NCBI GenBank assembly: GCA_963576725.1
Contig: OY755242.1
Location: forward strand, 63,740,324 to 63,804,323
Length of the DNA stretch: 64,000 nt
Direction: 5' to 3'
DNA from: Azorinus chamasolen
Taxonomy: Eukaryota; Mollusca; Bivalvia; Cardiida; Solecurtidae
Made by a program: the position numbers and the translations under genes. The first letter of the stretch is position 1, and each line of letters begins with the position of its first letter. This document shows positions 10,689 through 21,823 of this stretch, piece after piece. Below the pieces are notes generated by a model. It saw nothing but the letters and a program-made list of their open reading frames with translations. It was not told where the DNA came from and ran no database searches.

Positions 10689-13232
10689 TCATCTGAAAAG
10701 GGCCGTTTTGTCTGCAGATATTCCATGAACTTTAACCATATGATAGTGCCATCGATACTCTTGATTGAAGTCCAGTCCACAAATTGTACACTTATAGTCA
10801 TCACTGGTCCCGACACTCTCTGCTCCGCCAACTGTCCCACCAACTGCGCCTGAATTCCAAGTGCAATTGTCTTCATGTATTTTCAGCTCAGTGAAACTAC
10901 TAAATCTAGCCCCACAGGTGTTCTTACAGTAAGCTGAAACCAGTTCAATTGGGGATTCAGACATCTCATCCAGTTCTTTAATGTCCTCCTCGTCTATTTC
11001 TATATCTGAATTTTCCAGTTCTGCAAAGTTTATTCTTGGTTTTTCCCCGGTTGACAGCCTTGTTGATATTTTTTTCCTGTTCACTCCATCTAAACTGTCT
11101 CCACTTTGAACGTCATCATCAATACCAGCTGAAGGAATCCACTCGTGATCACTGTTTTCTTCTAATTTTGGTCTCTTTCCTGCAAATGTTTTCTTTGCAG
11201 ACATATGAATACCTAAAGCCTTGTTTCCATTCAACTCGGCACTATTTGCCATTGTTTTTGCTAACTCGGGTGCTACTGAAATATTTGACAAAGGCCGGCC
11301 AGAATCATCTTTTGGTTTCACATATCTCTTTTTCCACTTCCAAACTGACTTTTTCTTATATGTATTTGACTTTGATGGGTAGGGATTGACCTTTGCTTGT
11401 TCCAAAAGCCGCATGGTTGCACTTTCGCTCATTCTTGATGAGCCTGGGGCAGGATTGGCTTGAGAAAAGAGTTCTTGAAATGAGATGAAGGGTAGCCTAT
11501 TTACCAGCGAATCAGGCTGGTCCAAGCCTGGTTGCCCTGGTTGCTTTGCCTGTTGAAGCTGGTTGAAGAGAGCTGGGTACCGGGATTCTAATTTACCAGA
11601 AGGTGGTTTATCGGTTTCTATGTTATTTTCTGAAAATTCAGTTTGATCTGCTGCATTCATCATTTCATGAGGATCTTCGTCAATTTCTATTTTCACTACT
11701 GGTGCTGGTGACACAGAATTGGATCTTGACTTTTCTGAACCTGAGCTACTTGCATTTTGCACAGGGTTTCTATCATTTTCACTTGCTAAGTTAGCTTTCT
11801 CAATATGCAGAGGTGGAGTCTTCAGTAAGGCTTTAAGATGATCAGCATTTAAGAGTGATGCTCTTGGGGTGGCCAGTGACTTCAAAAGTCCAGATGCTGA
11901 ACCAGGAGCTGGTTCTTCCTTTTGCTTTTTGTTTACAGTTCTCATTAGGGCTGCCTGATACTTTGTAACATTGTCTTTCACCATTTCAATCCAGCTCCTT
12001 CCTAGTGGGTCCTTTTCCTCTCTTTGAACTTGTTTTGGATATTCCTTGTCCTTGTGAGCTATGGATCCATGCTGATAATATTTGTCCATCATGACCGCTT
12101 TCGTGACTTCATTTGTAAATATTTCTGGAGCTTCAGCCCTTTGCTCTTTGGTTATTCCATACAGCCAATGTTTATCTAGTTTCCCCTTGTTTTTCTGTTC
12201 TTTTGTCTTTGCCAGATTTAAAGCTGCATAGTCAAATGTCTCTGGGTACAGCCATTCCCTCGGAACATCTTCAGCCCGATTTTCTGAAACATCTGATTCC
12301 TTTGAATCACCGCTTGTTTCTCTAAACTGATCACTAACAGTTGCCCTAGCAGCATTATCTACATTAGCATTACATGAGTTTCCTACTGCAATCCCGTATT
12401 CACTATCTTGTTCAGTATTCTCAGATTTAACTGTAGTTTCAGAAGATTCCAAAGTTTCAGCTGCAGTTGTGTTCCCATCAAACCTGTTTTCTCTTTCAAC
12501 ATTTTGATCTCTGTCATAAACCGTTTTGTTGCTTTCTGATTCTGGCTCTTCACTAGATGCATGCAAAATATTAGGACCAGAGCTGCTTTCATAATCTGGA
12601 TCAACTGGTTCTTCTTTTACTGTTACTATTGTTGGGGGGTTCCTTGATTCATTTTCTCCATTAGCACTGGTAAAGTTGTGTGGGTCATTTTCCCTCTCCT
12701 GACTTGCCTCTTGCTCAATGTTGTCACTGTCGTACACAAAGTCATATCTATGCTTTGGATGTCTTCTCTTTCGCTTACTTCTTGCATTGTCTTGAGAATC
12801 ACTTGCCTTTGCTTGTTTGACCGTGTTATCAGCATTAATTATTACATCAGATGCCTTGAGAAGATCACTAATAGTATTAATATCTTTCTGAAAATTTGGT
12901 GCCTCTGAATCTGATCTGTCTTCCCTTTGAGAGTCTGAGAAACTGGCAGGACTGCCTCCTGACAAAATGCTGGTTATGTTTGGATATGCACTATTCCTTG
13001 CAGCAGCACTTTTCTTCGCTGCATCAGCAACTATAGACTTGAAAGTCTTATGGATCTTCACAACTTGTTGTTCTTTTGAGTCTAGCAGGGATATGCAGAT
13101 GATGCCATCAATTTCTAGACTTGGCACAGAGGCATATGTTCGAAGGCAAAGCGCAATAACTTCGTCATGGACTTGGTCAATTACCTCAGGCTGGATTTTG
13201 GAACCAATCTTCTGGGATCTCAACCTAGACAT
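10689..13232 (-). CDS. large nuclear protein with two C-terminal zinc fingers (847 aa)
   Basis: Single long coding exon, stop TGA at 10689-10691. I do not recognise the protein by name. The last 80 residues hold an atypical C-x3-C-x12-H-x3-C finger (about 769-790) and a classical C-x2-C-x12-H-x4-H finger (about 815-836), so it probably binds DNA, RNA or protein in the nucleus. The rest is mostly low-complexity, acidic and Ser-rich. It carries basic nuclear-import-like clusters (RSKRKRRHPKHR near residue 150; KKKSVWKWKKRYVKPK in the second half) and two SUMO-type motifs (VKEEP and VKIEID). The N-terminal ~70 residues are the most ordered-looking part (EVIALCLRTYASVPSLEIDG). Start choice: an upstream in-frame ATG at 13250 overlaps a good splice acceptor (TTTCAG, minus strand, exon from 13240), so the next ATG at 13232 is preferred; the alternative adds six residues. 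Open reading frame: certain. Function: inferred from the fingers only. Confidence 0.85.
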   Translation of the reverse strand: MSRLRSQKIGSKIQPEVIDQVHDEVIALCLRTYASVPSLEIDGIICISLLDSKEQQVVKIHKTFKSIVADAAKKSAAARNSAYPNITSILSGGSPASFSDSQREDRSDSEAPNFQKDINTISDLLKASDVIINADNTVKQAKASDSQDNARSKRKRRHPKHRYDFVYDSDNIEQEASQERENDPHNFTSANGENESRNPPTIVTVKEEPVDPDYESSSGPNILHASSEEPESESNKTVYDRDQNVERENRFDGNTTAAETLESSETTVKSENTEQDSEYGIAVGNSCNANVDNAARATVSDQFRETSGDSKESDVSENRAEDVPREWLYPETFDYAALNLAKTKEQKNKGKLDKHWLYGITKEQRAEAPEIFTNEVTKAVMMDKYYQHGSIAHKDKEYPKQVQREEKDPLGRSWIEMVKDNVTKYQAALMRTVNKKQKEEPAPGSASGLLKSLATPRASLLNADHLKALLKTPPLHIEKANLASENDRNPVQNASSSGSEKSRSNSVSPAPVVKIEIDEDPHEMMNAADQTEFSENNIETDKPPSGKLESRYPALFNQLQQAKQPGQPGLDQPDSLVNRLPFISFQELFSQANPAPGSSRMSESATMRLLEQAKVNPYPSKSNTYKKKSVWKWKKRYVKPKDDSGRPLSNISVAPELAKTMANSAELNGNKALGIHMSAKKTFAGKRPKLEENSDHEWIPSAGIDDDVQSGDSLDGVNRKKISTRLSTGEKPRINFAELENSDIEIDEEDIKELDEMSESPIELVSAYCKNTCGARFSSFTELKIHEDNCTWNSGAVGGTVGGAESVGTSDDYKCTICGLDFNQEYRWHYHMVKVHGISADKTALFR

Positions 13233-13338
13233 CTCTGAGTCTGAAAGCATATGACAAATATTTGAATAACATTACTCAAGATGATTCCAATTATATTTAC
13301 ACATAAATGTCTTGTGCAAAGACACCACTTTCTCATAT

Positions 13339-13529
13339 TTAACCCTTTGCCTCATATAAACGTGTGATCTGGGCCTGCTCTGTTTGCTAGTGGAATTTGA
13401 AATATCTGTTTCTTTACTTTCTAAAATGGCTACAATGTTACACCTTCCACATTTCATAATAACTATTTTTTCTATGAATATTCAGTAGGTATCGAAAATT
13501 GGATTAAATATACATGTAGAGCAGGTTAA
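13339..13529 (-). mobile_element. TTAA-B MITE lacking one hairpin arm
   Basis: TTAACCCTTTGCCTC...GGTTAA. Only GATCTGGGCCTGCTCTGTTTGC remains of the hairpin. Confidence 0.7.
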
Positions 13530-13716
13530 CCATTTACTTCCTAGATACATTGTACCCCTATAAATGCCTCTGCAAACAGAACAGACCCAGATTAGACAGC
13601 AACTGTAGAAGTGATCTGATCAGTTTGCATATGGAATATATAATGTACAACTTTTTTTGCCATTGTAAAAAAATCCTGAGTTCATATGTATATATATCAT
13701 TAAAAAATCCAGTTAA
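13526..13716 (-). mobile_element. TTAA-B MITE, decayed
   Basis: Starts TTAACCATTTACTTCC. Its hairpin is weak (AGACCCAGATTAGACAG...CTGATCAGTTTGC). It shares TTAA sites with both neighbours. Confidence 0.6.
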
Positions 13717-13932
13717 CCCGTTACTCCATATACAATGTATGCGCCTTTCTACACCTTTTCAAACAAGTAGACCCTGATCAGACAGATTGTCTGATCAGTC
13801 TGCTTTATTTGCTTATGATATAATATGATTACATGATTCTACAGTTACTTCAACAATCAAAAGTTCCTGTGTCCATGTGCTATTATTATAAGAACTAATC
13901 TAATTAATATTCACGGTGTCATTATTTCTAGT
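13713..13932 (-). mobile_element. TTAA-B MITE, short hairpin
   Basis: TTAACCCGTTACTCC with a shortened palindrome GACCCTGATCAGACAG / TTGTCTGATCAG, running to TCATTATTTCTAGTAA. Confidence 0.6.
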
Positions 13933-14403
13933 AACAGCCATTAGACGTTTTAATTGCATTTTTGGAGCTCTGTTCAAAAGTGTATATTTTTCCCCGTCTT
14001 TGTTCAATTTTACCCATCAGTATAATTAGATAAACTAAATATGAAGATATATATATGTATATAGAAGATATAGGGAGATACAAAATTAATTTAGGACCGA
14101 AAATACTGAACTTCTCCCTGATGGAGAGCTTCAGCCCTGGCAGCTAATGAATATTCATATAATTATTCCTCACATGTCATTATTATATTCAACAGGGAAA
14201 TAGCTAAAACACGTATCTAGGGAGAAACGAGTAAACACAACATCCAATTGTATTTGGCTTATTGCTGAATTAAGACTGACTGTGCTCTTGACCGTTGACC
14301 TGACCAATGATCAACTTAACTGGGTAATACATGTCAACCAGCAATTAATAGACGCTGATCCAGCTTTGATATAAGAAGATGCTAGAAACAAGTAGCTTTA
14401 CAC

Positions 14404-14512
14404 TCTACCTCAAAGATACATGTATGCCATTTAATGCCTTTGTAAACACATTAGACATAGATCAGCTCCTGTTGGAGTTGTCTGATCAGAGTCTGTCCCT
14501 TTTACTTATTAA
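14404..14512 (-). mobile_element. truncated TTAA-B MITE
   Basis: Left part with hairpin AGACATAGATCAGCTCCTGTTGGAG...CTGATCAGAGTCTG. The right half is replaced by the next B element at TTAA. Confidence 0.55.
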
Positions 14513-14749
14513 CCCTTTCCCTAATAAACGCCTTTTCACACAGTTGCAAATTGAGTAGACCCAGATCAGATGGCTCCTGGAGGAGCCATCTGATCAGGAT
14601 CTGCTCTATTTGCTTATGGTATAATATAAATGTGATTTAACAGTTTCAACCTGAGTCAATGTCTTGTGTTCATACGTCATTATTAAATATAATCTAATGA
14701 ATATTTATGGTACATTTGTATCATAAATATGCAACAGGTAAAGGTTTAA
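14509..14749 (-). mobile_element. TTAA-B MITE
   Basis: TTAACCCTTTCCC...AAAGGTTTAA. Complete hairpin with apex CTCCTGGAGGAG. Confidence 0.85.
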
Positions 14750-14815
14750 AAGAATTTTATCACTGCCTTGTGTGAGTGCCGTAACAGAGTGCTGTAAATT
14801 GCGAAAATGCACTAG

Positions 14816-14944
14816 CCATAGTATAATAATTTCATTTATAAGCAAACAGAGCAGACCCTTATCAGATAGCTCTTACAGGAGCCATCTGATCTGGGTCTAC
14901 TGTTTGCAAATGCATGAAAAGGCGTTTATATGAGGAAATGGTTT
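14816..14944 (+). mobile_element. 5'-truncated TTAA-B MITE
   Basis: Hairpin AAGCAAACAGAGCAGACCCT with apex CTCTTACAGGAG, then GCGTTTATATGAGGAAATGG. Confidence 0.65.
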
Positions 14945-15147
14945 TAAAAATAAAGGTACATTCTTGACCCTTTTGATGATAAAGAAGCCTCAGAACTGCC
15001 ATATATATTTGTAAACTGAGTAGACCCAGATCAGACAGCTCGTGAAAGATTTATCTGTCCGTGTATGGATATTTTTCTACAATTGCTGAAATAGCCAAAC
15101 AATATGCCCCTGGTGACTGTCACTGACTGTCCATTATAAAAATTCAG

Positions 15148-15933
15148 TTAACCCTTAAACTGTACAGTATTCATGTACAAGAAATAACGACAATAATATT
15201 TTTAGCTCGGTTGTTATAATGTAAAACTTTTTAAAGGGTGTTTTTGCAAAAACTGTAGAATGAGATCTATATACAATGCCAAAAGCAAACAGAGCAGCCC
15301 CTGATCAGACAGTGCCTATAGGAGCTCAGGGCTCAAGCTGGAGCTCTCTATTAGCGAGAAGTTTAGGAATATTGCTGGAGAAGTTTGGTTCTGATTCGAG
15401 ATAACGGAAGTTTCCGAAGCGGTCACGATATTTCGATCGGCGATTTCCGTAATGTCGGAAAGTAACGATGCTCAGTCTCCATTTTGACATGTGTCAAACT
15501 GGCCGTGTGTATTGGGTTTTAACACATTTCAATCTGGCCGCCAGACTGTCTGTTATATAAAAATATAGGGTTTCGGGTGAAATATGGTGGCCGCTGGCCG
15601 CGGAAGTAAGGTGACCGTCTAAAACAGATGCATTAAAGACTGATTTTCGTTGGGAGGATTTCAAACTGACCGTTTAGACGAGGTGACCGTTCATTTAAGG
15701 TGACCGTTAGGTCAGGTTTTACTGTATATACATGATCTCCCTATACATTTGTACATGTACATTGTATGTTCTATATAATAAAACTTCTCCCTCAGCTCAA
15801 AACGGAGAAGTCAGCAGGGTTGGGGAGACTTTTTCTCCCAAATCACCCTCTTGCTTGAGCCCTGGAGCTGTCTGATCTGGGTCTACTCTGTTTGCAAATG
15901 CATGAAAAGCTTTTACATGAGGGAAAGGGTTAA
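15148..15933 (+). mobile_element. TTAA-B MITE split by a hAT-like insertion
   Basis: TTAACCCTTAAACTG at the left, GGGAAAGGGTTAA at the right. The two hairpin arms are separated at the apex (CTATAGGAGCT) by the element at 15327-15864. Removing it would restore a normal B hairpin. Confidence 0.85.
15327..15864. mobile_element. hAT-like non-autonomous element with 5-bp target duplication
   Basis: TIR CAGGGCTCAAGC / GCTTGAGCCCTG, flanked by direct repeats GAGCT (15322-15326 and 15865-15869). About 538 bp, no transposase. The interior includes several 'gtgaccgt' repeats and a GTTTTACTGTATA stretch resembling a TA-class MITE end. Confidence 0.8.
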
Positions 15934-15967
15934 AAAAATTAATATTTTCAATCAAATGAATATTATA

Positions 15968-16084
15968 TTAACCTGTCCCTATTGACATGTCTTAGGAGCA
16001 AATGCTCTAGATATTTATCACAATGGTTTCACAAAGTGACTTTAAAGAGTCGTCAAAAGTCGTCAATATGAGGGAATGGGTTAA
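15968..16084 (+). mobile_element. shortened TTAA-A MITE
   Basis: TTAACCTGTCCC...GGGAATGGGTTAA. Only the hairpin's right arm (GGAGCAAATGCTCTA) and the right terminus remain. Confidence 0.7.
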
Positions 16085-16854
16085 TGATAAAGAAATTAGA
16101 TATTAGACATATTCATTATGTCCTTTCCTAACCGATGAAGCCAGATCCCTTTTAAAAGTGTTGTCTGCTAAAATACAACAGAAACTTGACAGACATATGG
16201 ATAATGACCAAATGAAGAATGGATATGCACACCTCTGATCTAGAACCAAATTTTATTCATTGTTAAAATTTCGTATCATCAAGGGTTCTAAAAACTTTGA
16301 ATTCAGAACATTTCAAGTGTGTGTGTATGCATGGTCTAATCTCTACAGACTGATATATCATGTAATGTCCAAAGTCTATAACCGACTGCATCAAGTATGC
16401 TACTTGCACAGAAAAACAGTTGTGCACTCTCTTCGTGTTGCATACCAATTGCAGCACTTGACCCGTTTTCTATCTATTTACGGTATCAAGTGAAACAACA
16501 TGCCGACCTTCACCTTGAACTCTTGACCGAGAAAATCGGCGAGGCCGTAGCCATATTTGATAAATATGACCGCCAAGAATGACCCAATTCTTCGGATATG
16601 TATGGTTTGAAAATCATATATTATGGTTTCTGAAATGAGTTAATTTATCTTTAGACAGAAAACAACACCTGCATAGAAACATTCGATATTTCCATGAACT
16701 ATAAGGGCAAGGTCACCAAAGTAGTTCACGTTCACAAACAATCGATCGGCTCCAGACAATCATGATGTTGAACTTTCTTTGATATTTTACAAATATTAAC
16801 CTAAAAATTAAATTCAAACCTAGTTAGATATGGAAAATGAAATGATAAACTCAC

Positions 16855-16970
16855 CTAGTTAAGCTAGTTTCCATTCATGAAGTGGAAGAACTTGTTAAAT
16901 TATTTACTTCAGTTCGTAAACAACGTCATGTATAACAGACGAGGCCGCTCTGAATGACCCGGAAGTGTTT
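16855..16970 (-). promoter_or_regulatory. probable non-coding first exon and promoter of the zinc-finger gene
   Basis: On the minus strand a strong donor (AACTAG|GTGAGTTT) ends at 16855. Upstream of it is an ETS-type CACTTCCGGGT (16958-16967), common in broadly expressed promoters, within locally higher GC. The region is free of MITEs, unlike its surroundings. Transcription start is not defined by sequence. Short ATG-stop frames in this exon argue that translation starts in the next exon. Confidence 0.45.
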
Positions 16971-18028
16971 TTAGTTGGAGACATTCTGTTTTTATCGCTA
17001 TGTAGGCCCACACGCACATTCTCGTTACTTTCGGTTTGACATTATAAATAAAACGTATTAATTAATAATATTTACCTCACTGAGACAATGGTGTTATTAA
17101 ATTGCTAACGACAAAGACAGAGATCAGACATCACACCAAGAATGTGGAATATTATCAAGATTTATGCTGTCTGATAATTAGAACACTGTTTGAAATACAT
17201 TAAATAGGCCAAGGGGTTTGTCTAGAGTATGAATTAAGAAGCCACATCAATTGACCGAACTTTTCAATGAAAATGTAGCTGATCTATACAGAGACAAATA
17301 CATACAGTATATGTCTCAGATATATGCTGATGGATATTCATATTAGAAATGATGTCATCAGGAATATTAATCAGACTCTTTATTATTATTATTATCATTA
17401 CAATTACTTATGATCAACAGGATATTTTTGCCGTGGAAGAAAATGTAGAATTCCATAGTCATGACAGGACAAGACCCTGATCAGACGGCTCCTTTAAAAA
17501 GTCGCCTGAACTGAGTATGTGCTGTTGCGAATGTGCCTCTAGACAGATCTACAGACTCAATTGGACAAGCCAATGTCGGTCAGTCGATATTCAAATCATG
17601 CTTATTTTATAGTTAGAGGTGTCATTATTTTAGCTTTTTTCAACCACAGTTACTAAGTAGGGCCTATAAAGTTTAAAACATATCCATATCAGTGTTTACT
17701 TAATTGAGACGCATTTTTTACCCCATTGTAAACAGAGTAGAATCTGGACCCAAATCAGACGGCTCAGAGAAGACCCATCTGGTCAGTGATTACTTTTATC
17801 GCTTATTACTCTGGTTATATGGTATCTTACATGGTCGAAAATGCCATTGTTCATAATACAGTTCTAAAACTCCAGCTATATAATTACTTATTTCTTACAT
17901 GAGTACTGAGTAGACCCCATTTCATCAAGCTCACAAGTAAAGAACGAGTCCATGCAGTCTCCGCGTTGACCAGTCAGCGACTCGCAGTTGACACGACTCA
18001 ATCGTAGCAGGCATTATTTTAGGAATAT
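16971..18028. other. intergenic, mostly single-copy
   Basis: No gene seen. A decayed B-type hairpin remnant lies near 17462-17520 (GACCCTGATCAGACGGCTCC) and another near 17730-17790. Confidence 0.5.
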
Positions 18029-18232
18029 TTTAGCCATTACAAAGCTGACTTTTCAAATGGACTAACAGGTCAAGCTTACGGTGAGTGTTAAGGGATTTTC
18101 TACAGAAAAGTGTAACATGACAAACAGTGCAGATCCTGATGAGAGGGTTCCTCTAGGAGCCCTCTCATCTGGGTCTACATTGTTTGCAAGGGACGTTATA
18201 CAGTGACACGTTTCCCGTATTATAAGAGTTAA
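18029..18232 (+). mobile_element. TTAA-L MITE
   Basis: The right end TTATAAGAGTTAA and the hairpin GACAAACAGTGCAGATCCTG / GGGTCTACATTGTTTGC around CTCCTCTAGGAG match the copy at 5669. The left end is decayed. Confidence 0.75.
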
Positions 18233-18345
18233 CCTTTTTAATCCATCTTAAAGGCTTTGCAAACAGAGTAGATCCTGGTCAGATGGCTCCTGTAGGAACT
18301 GTCTGAGCAGGGTCTGGTCTGTGTGCATATGGAATTATATAGATT
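18229..18345 (-). mobile_element. truncated TTAA-B MITE
   Basis: Starts TTAACCTTTTTAATCC, with hairpin AGATCCTGGTCAGATGGCTC and a decayed second arm. The right part is lost. Confidence 0.55.
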
Positions 18346-19023
18346 TGATACTACAGTTTTTTTACCAGGGCCAAAATTTGCAAACAACACAGGTCCAGAC
18401 CTGACCAGGATATAGTTCAAACAGTTTAAATCTTTGCACGCTAGTGATGGATTATGTGAATAGTTTGGATCCAAATAAGACGCTCATCAAGATCCAAGCA
18501 GTTTGACTCTCTGGATAATAAAATATTCCTAAGAGACATTGAAAAAAAACAACCCATTAGCTTTGCTTGGACCCTTTGAACAGTGCATGAAGACGAGTCT
18601 GTGATATCCTATGCACTGCAGACAGTATAACTCGACATCTGACCAGGGTCCAAACTGTTCGATACTCTGTGTGTCGTCTTATAAGAAATGGACCAGGTGA
18701 CCATTCTAACACATGAAGCAGTCGAAAATGTGTCCAGCAGACGACACTGCTGCATCGAAAGTGTTATGTAGCAGACGACAATTACCAACCTCGCAAAGCA
18801 AGCAGAACAAACACTTCATTGGGACTCACTTACTCCTCTTGAAAAAAACCCGAAACTAAACTATACTACATGTACTTAACTATAATTTAATGCGTTAAAT
18901 TGAAGCCAAGCACTTGGAAGAGCATACGTTCAAATGTAGAAAATTTCATTTGTCAGGCGCGGCGTCTTGTACAAATGAGGTAGCGCATCTGCACTGTTTT
19001 CAGATGTCTTCTATGATATGGAA

Positions 19024-19247
19024 TTAACCCTTTACTCCCTGAAAATTTATATATTGATTTGATTTTTTAATTAGATTTGACCACATGGACTTTTGGCCAA
19101 CCAGAAGCTGTAGATTCCGATCTCTTATATTATTTCATATGCAAATAGAGCAGACCATGATCAGACGGCTCCTGTAGGAGCCATCTGATCTGGATCTTCA
19201 CTGTTTGAAAATGCATGAAAGGGCGTTTATAAGAGGGTAAGGGATAA
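19024..19247 (+). mobile_element. TTAA-B MITE
   Basis: TTAACCCTTTACTCC...GGGTAAGGGATAA. Hairpin apex CTCCTGTAGGAG. Confidence 0.75.
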
Positions 19248-19397
19248 AAGTTTTCTATCACATGTAGACGGGAAAATATAAAACGCTTTATTGCATAAAT
19301 AGAACCAGTCTTAAACGACCATCAAAAAGAGGTCTAATTATAGATCTGTTAGGCAGGTGGTAGCTATAGGAGCTTTCTGCATTACTTTTGCCATGTA

Positions 19398-19627
19398 TTA
19401 ACCCATTTGCTCCCAGTGGATTCTTCCATGCTTATATATTGGATTAGTCTATCTTTTATCTAAGGGATGCCTGGTCTAAATTTTCAATTTTTGTTTTGTT
19501 TTATATTGAATTTTCTATCAGCAAACAGTGTAGACTCTGATCAGACGCCGCATTATGCGGCGTCTGATCAGTCTACACTGTTTGCCTACGTCCCATATAT
19601 ATGAGATCGTGGGAGTAAATGGGTTAA
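19398..19627 (-). mobile_element. TTAA-M MITE
   Basis: TTAACCCATTTGCTCCC...GAGTAAATGGGTTAA. Hairpin CAAACAGTGTAGACTCTGAT with apex CGCCGCATTATGCGGCG. The second copy, in reverse, is at 53554. A truncated TA-E piece abuts its left side (about 19345-19398). Confidence 0.85.
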
Positions 19628-19716
19628 TCAACCACTGCTTTTAAGGATTCCTGTGTCCTATTAATATAAGATCGCTCTACTGTATAATGAACATTTATCG
19701 ATCTTTATATAAAGTA

Positions 19717-20039
19717 CAGTTGAACTTCGATAACTCGAACTTCTAGGGACCGTACAAATTTGTTCGAGATAACAGGAGTTCGAGTCATCCAATTTATAAT
19801 CTGAACGATTTCTCAAGGCCACAGCTTAATACAGGTCTAAAGTAATGCTGAAAGCTCAAGTAGGAGCTTTCAGCATTACTTTAGACATGCATTAAGCTGT
19901 CACATGTGATTCTATATATCTGTAGCGATACGTTTTAGAGCAATGAATTCTGTATTGTAAGTTTTGGAAGGACTGAAGTTTTTGTTCGAGTTATCCCGAA
20001 GTTCGAGTTATCCGAGTTCGAGATATCGTAGTTCAACTG
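19717..20039 (-). mobile_element. TA-D (Tigger-like) MITE
   Basis: TIRs CAGTTGAACTTCGATAAC and GATATCGTAGTTCAACTG with TA on both sides. Hairpin AGCTTAATACAGGTCTAAAG with apex CTCAAGTAGGAG. Confidence 0.9.
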
Positions 20040-20590
20040 TATAATTATGTCGATACAGCAACACTTATGTAACCCACAAAAAGTCACTATCTAGAGGTCT
20101 GGGCTACACCTTTATTTCATTGCTGCGTCTCTGGACGCCTTTGCAAACAGAGTAGCCCCAGATCAGATAGTCTTTGTATGAGATCAGAAGTCTTTGTATG
20201 AGTTTTCTGTTCAGAGTCTGCTCTACATGTTTGCTTAAATGCAATATAGTATAGATATGTTTCTAAGTTCATGGCCAAATATTCGCGTGTTCATTGGCCA
20301 TAAGTTTAAAACTTCTAACATCTGTTTCTTATAATATCAAATTCATCATCTAGATATAGATCTACATTTTTTCAACGTTTATTGCGATTGATCTTTGTAT
20401 ACGTGACAATATAGGATTGATGATGGATTTCACACCAGTGGAATATTTATTACATTCGTATATATACTCAAAAGAAAAAGTTTAGTATTTTTGTGTGTTC
20501 ACTAAGTCGACAATACTGGACATATCATAATCATGGTCGTATACACGTGTTGTATTATCGTACGTTTACATGTACCTGTCTATCGCGTCA

Positions 20591-20767
20591 GCAGGAGCTG
20601 TCTCGTCAGGGTCTGCACTATTTACAAGATGATTGTGCAACCAGTGCACTTCACAGCAGTGATTGCACAGCGAAATACTTATACACAGTGAAGATATATG
20701 TAATTATACAACAGGGCATGGTAAAGAAGGAGAAATGTGTTTTAAAATTCAGCAAGAGAAGGGTTAA
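20591..20767 (+). mobile_element. 5'-truncated TTAA-H MITE inside the Tc1 element
   Basis: Starts abruptly at the hairpin apex (GCAGGAGCTGTCTCGTCAGG), runs through the H tail and ends AGAGAAGGGTTAA. The left third of H is missing with no TTAA at that side, so it is a deletion product or was mobilised as part of another sequence. Confidence 0.8.
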
Positions 20768-20831
20768 AAGAGTATAGATCTAGTCCTCATTGAAATAACC
20801 CGGAGTAGATCTAAATTCAGCGTAAGTTAAC

Positions 20832-21823
20832 ATGGGTCGCCGTCCTGGCCTATCCATAAAGGACAGAAATTTCGCGTTGGGTCTTCTTGAAGCTGGTACA
20901 CGTGTTTTGGATATAATGAGCGAACACTTTATCGTCTGCAAGCACGTTTTCAACAGACTGGCAGTGAAAAAGACAGATCCCGTTTATACAGACCACGCAA
21001 AACGACGCCGTGCGAAGATAGGTTCATGGTGACGTCATCACGACGCCATCGTTTCATGTCCGCTCCGAAACTTGCTGAACACCTCAGACATGCAACAGGG
21101 ACGGGAATTTCCGTTTATACTGCCAGCAATCGTTTGAGGGCCCCTAGATTGTGTGCTCGACGTCCTTACAAAGGAGTTCCATTAACAGCACGTCATCGCA
21201 CCGCCGTTTGAATTGAGCACGTCAGCACAGCCGCTGGATAAGGCAGCAATGGAACAGAGTTGTTTTCACTGACGAGTCGAAATTTAATCTCCGTAGACCT
21301 GATGTCAGGGTTCGTGATTGGCGACGCCAAGGTGAGCGGCTAGATCCTGCTAACGTGATAGAATTTGACCGTTACGGTGGTGGGTCTGTAATGATCTGGG
21401 GAGGTATCTCTCATAACGGTAAGACGGACCTGAAACAGGTCGTGGTAATTTAAATGCTGCCCGATATTGTGCCGTAATTATCGTCCCTGTAATCGTTCCT
21501 TACATAGCGAACGGCAATGCTGACGTATTACAACAGGACAATGCACGTTGTCACACCGCACGTTACACGCGGAACGTTCTTGCAGTAAACAACACCAACA
21601 CGCTCGTCCCGATCTTTCTCCGATCGAACACATGTGGGACTACCTTGGACATAGATCTAATACGTAATAGGAATGACGTCAATAACGTCAATGATATATG
21701 GAGTGGGCTTTGCACGAGGAATGGGGACGAGTACCTAGACACTTCACCAGACGCCTTATAAACAGCATGAGGCAGCGTTGTCTGACTGTTATCCAAGCTA
21801 GAGGTGGACATACGGGATATTGA
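20832..21823 (+). pseudogene. Tc1/mariner-type transposase pseudogene
   Basis: Begins MGRRPGLSIKDRNFALGLLE, a helix-turn-helix-like N-terminus, and ends RGGHTGY then TGA. The three catalytic blocks of the DDE domain can be read, but in different frames: FTDESKFNL (near 21265), QQDNARCH (near 21531) and RPDLSPIEHMWDY (near 21605). Frameshifts and stops around 21032, 21211 and later positions prevent a continuous protein, so it cannot supply transposase. The family fits the TA target site and short inverted ends. Confidence 0.85.

Larger units (their letters stand above)
13241..16854 (-). other. probable 5' UTR intron of the zinc-finger gene, MITE-filled
   Basis: Bounded by acceptor TTTCAG (minus) at 13241-13246 and donor CTAG|GTGAGT (minus) at 16855/16854. 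The content is a run of B elements, an interrupted B and a partial A. The parts between elements (for example 13933-14400 and 16085-16850) show no coding signal apart from the weak fragment noted under rejected items. Confidence 0.45.

Noticed and set aside
16397..16582. 61-codon frame ending TEKIGEAVAIFDKYDRQE, reminiscent of an EF-hand helix
   Set aside because: It ends in TGA with no donor nearby, has no acceptor in frame and no continuation. Possibly a dead exon copy, but not supportable as a gene.
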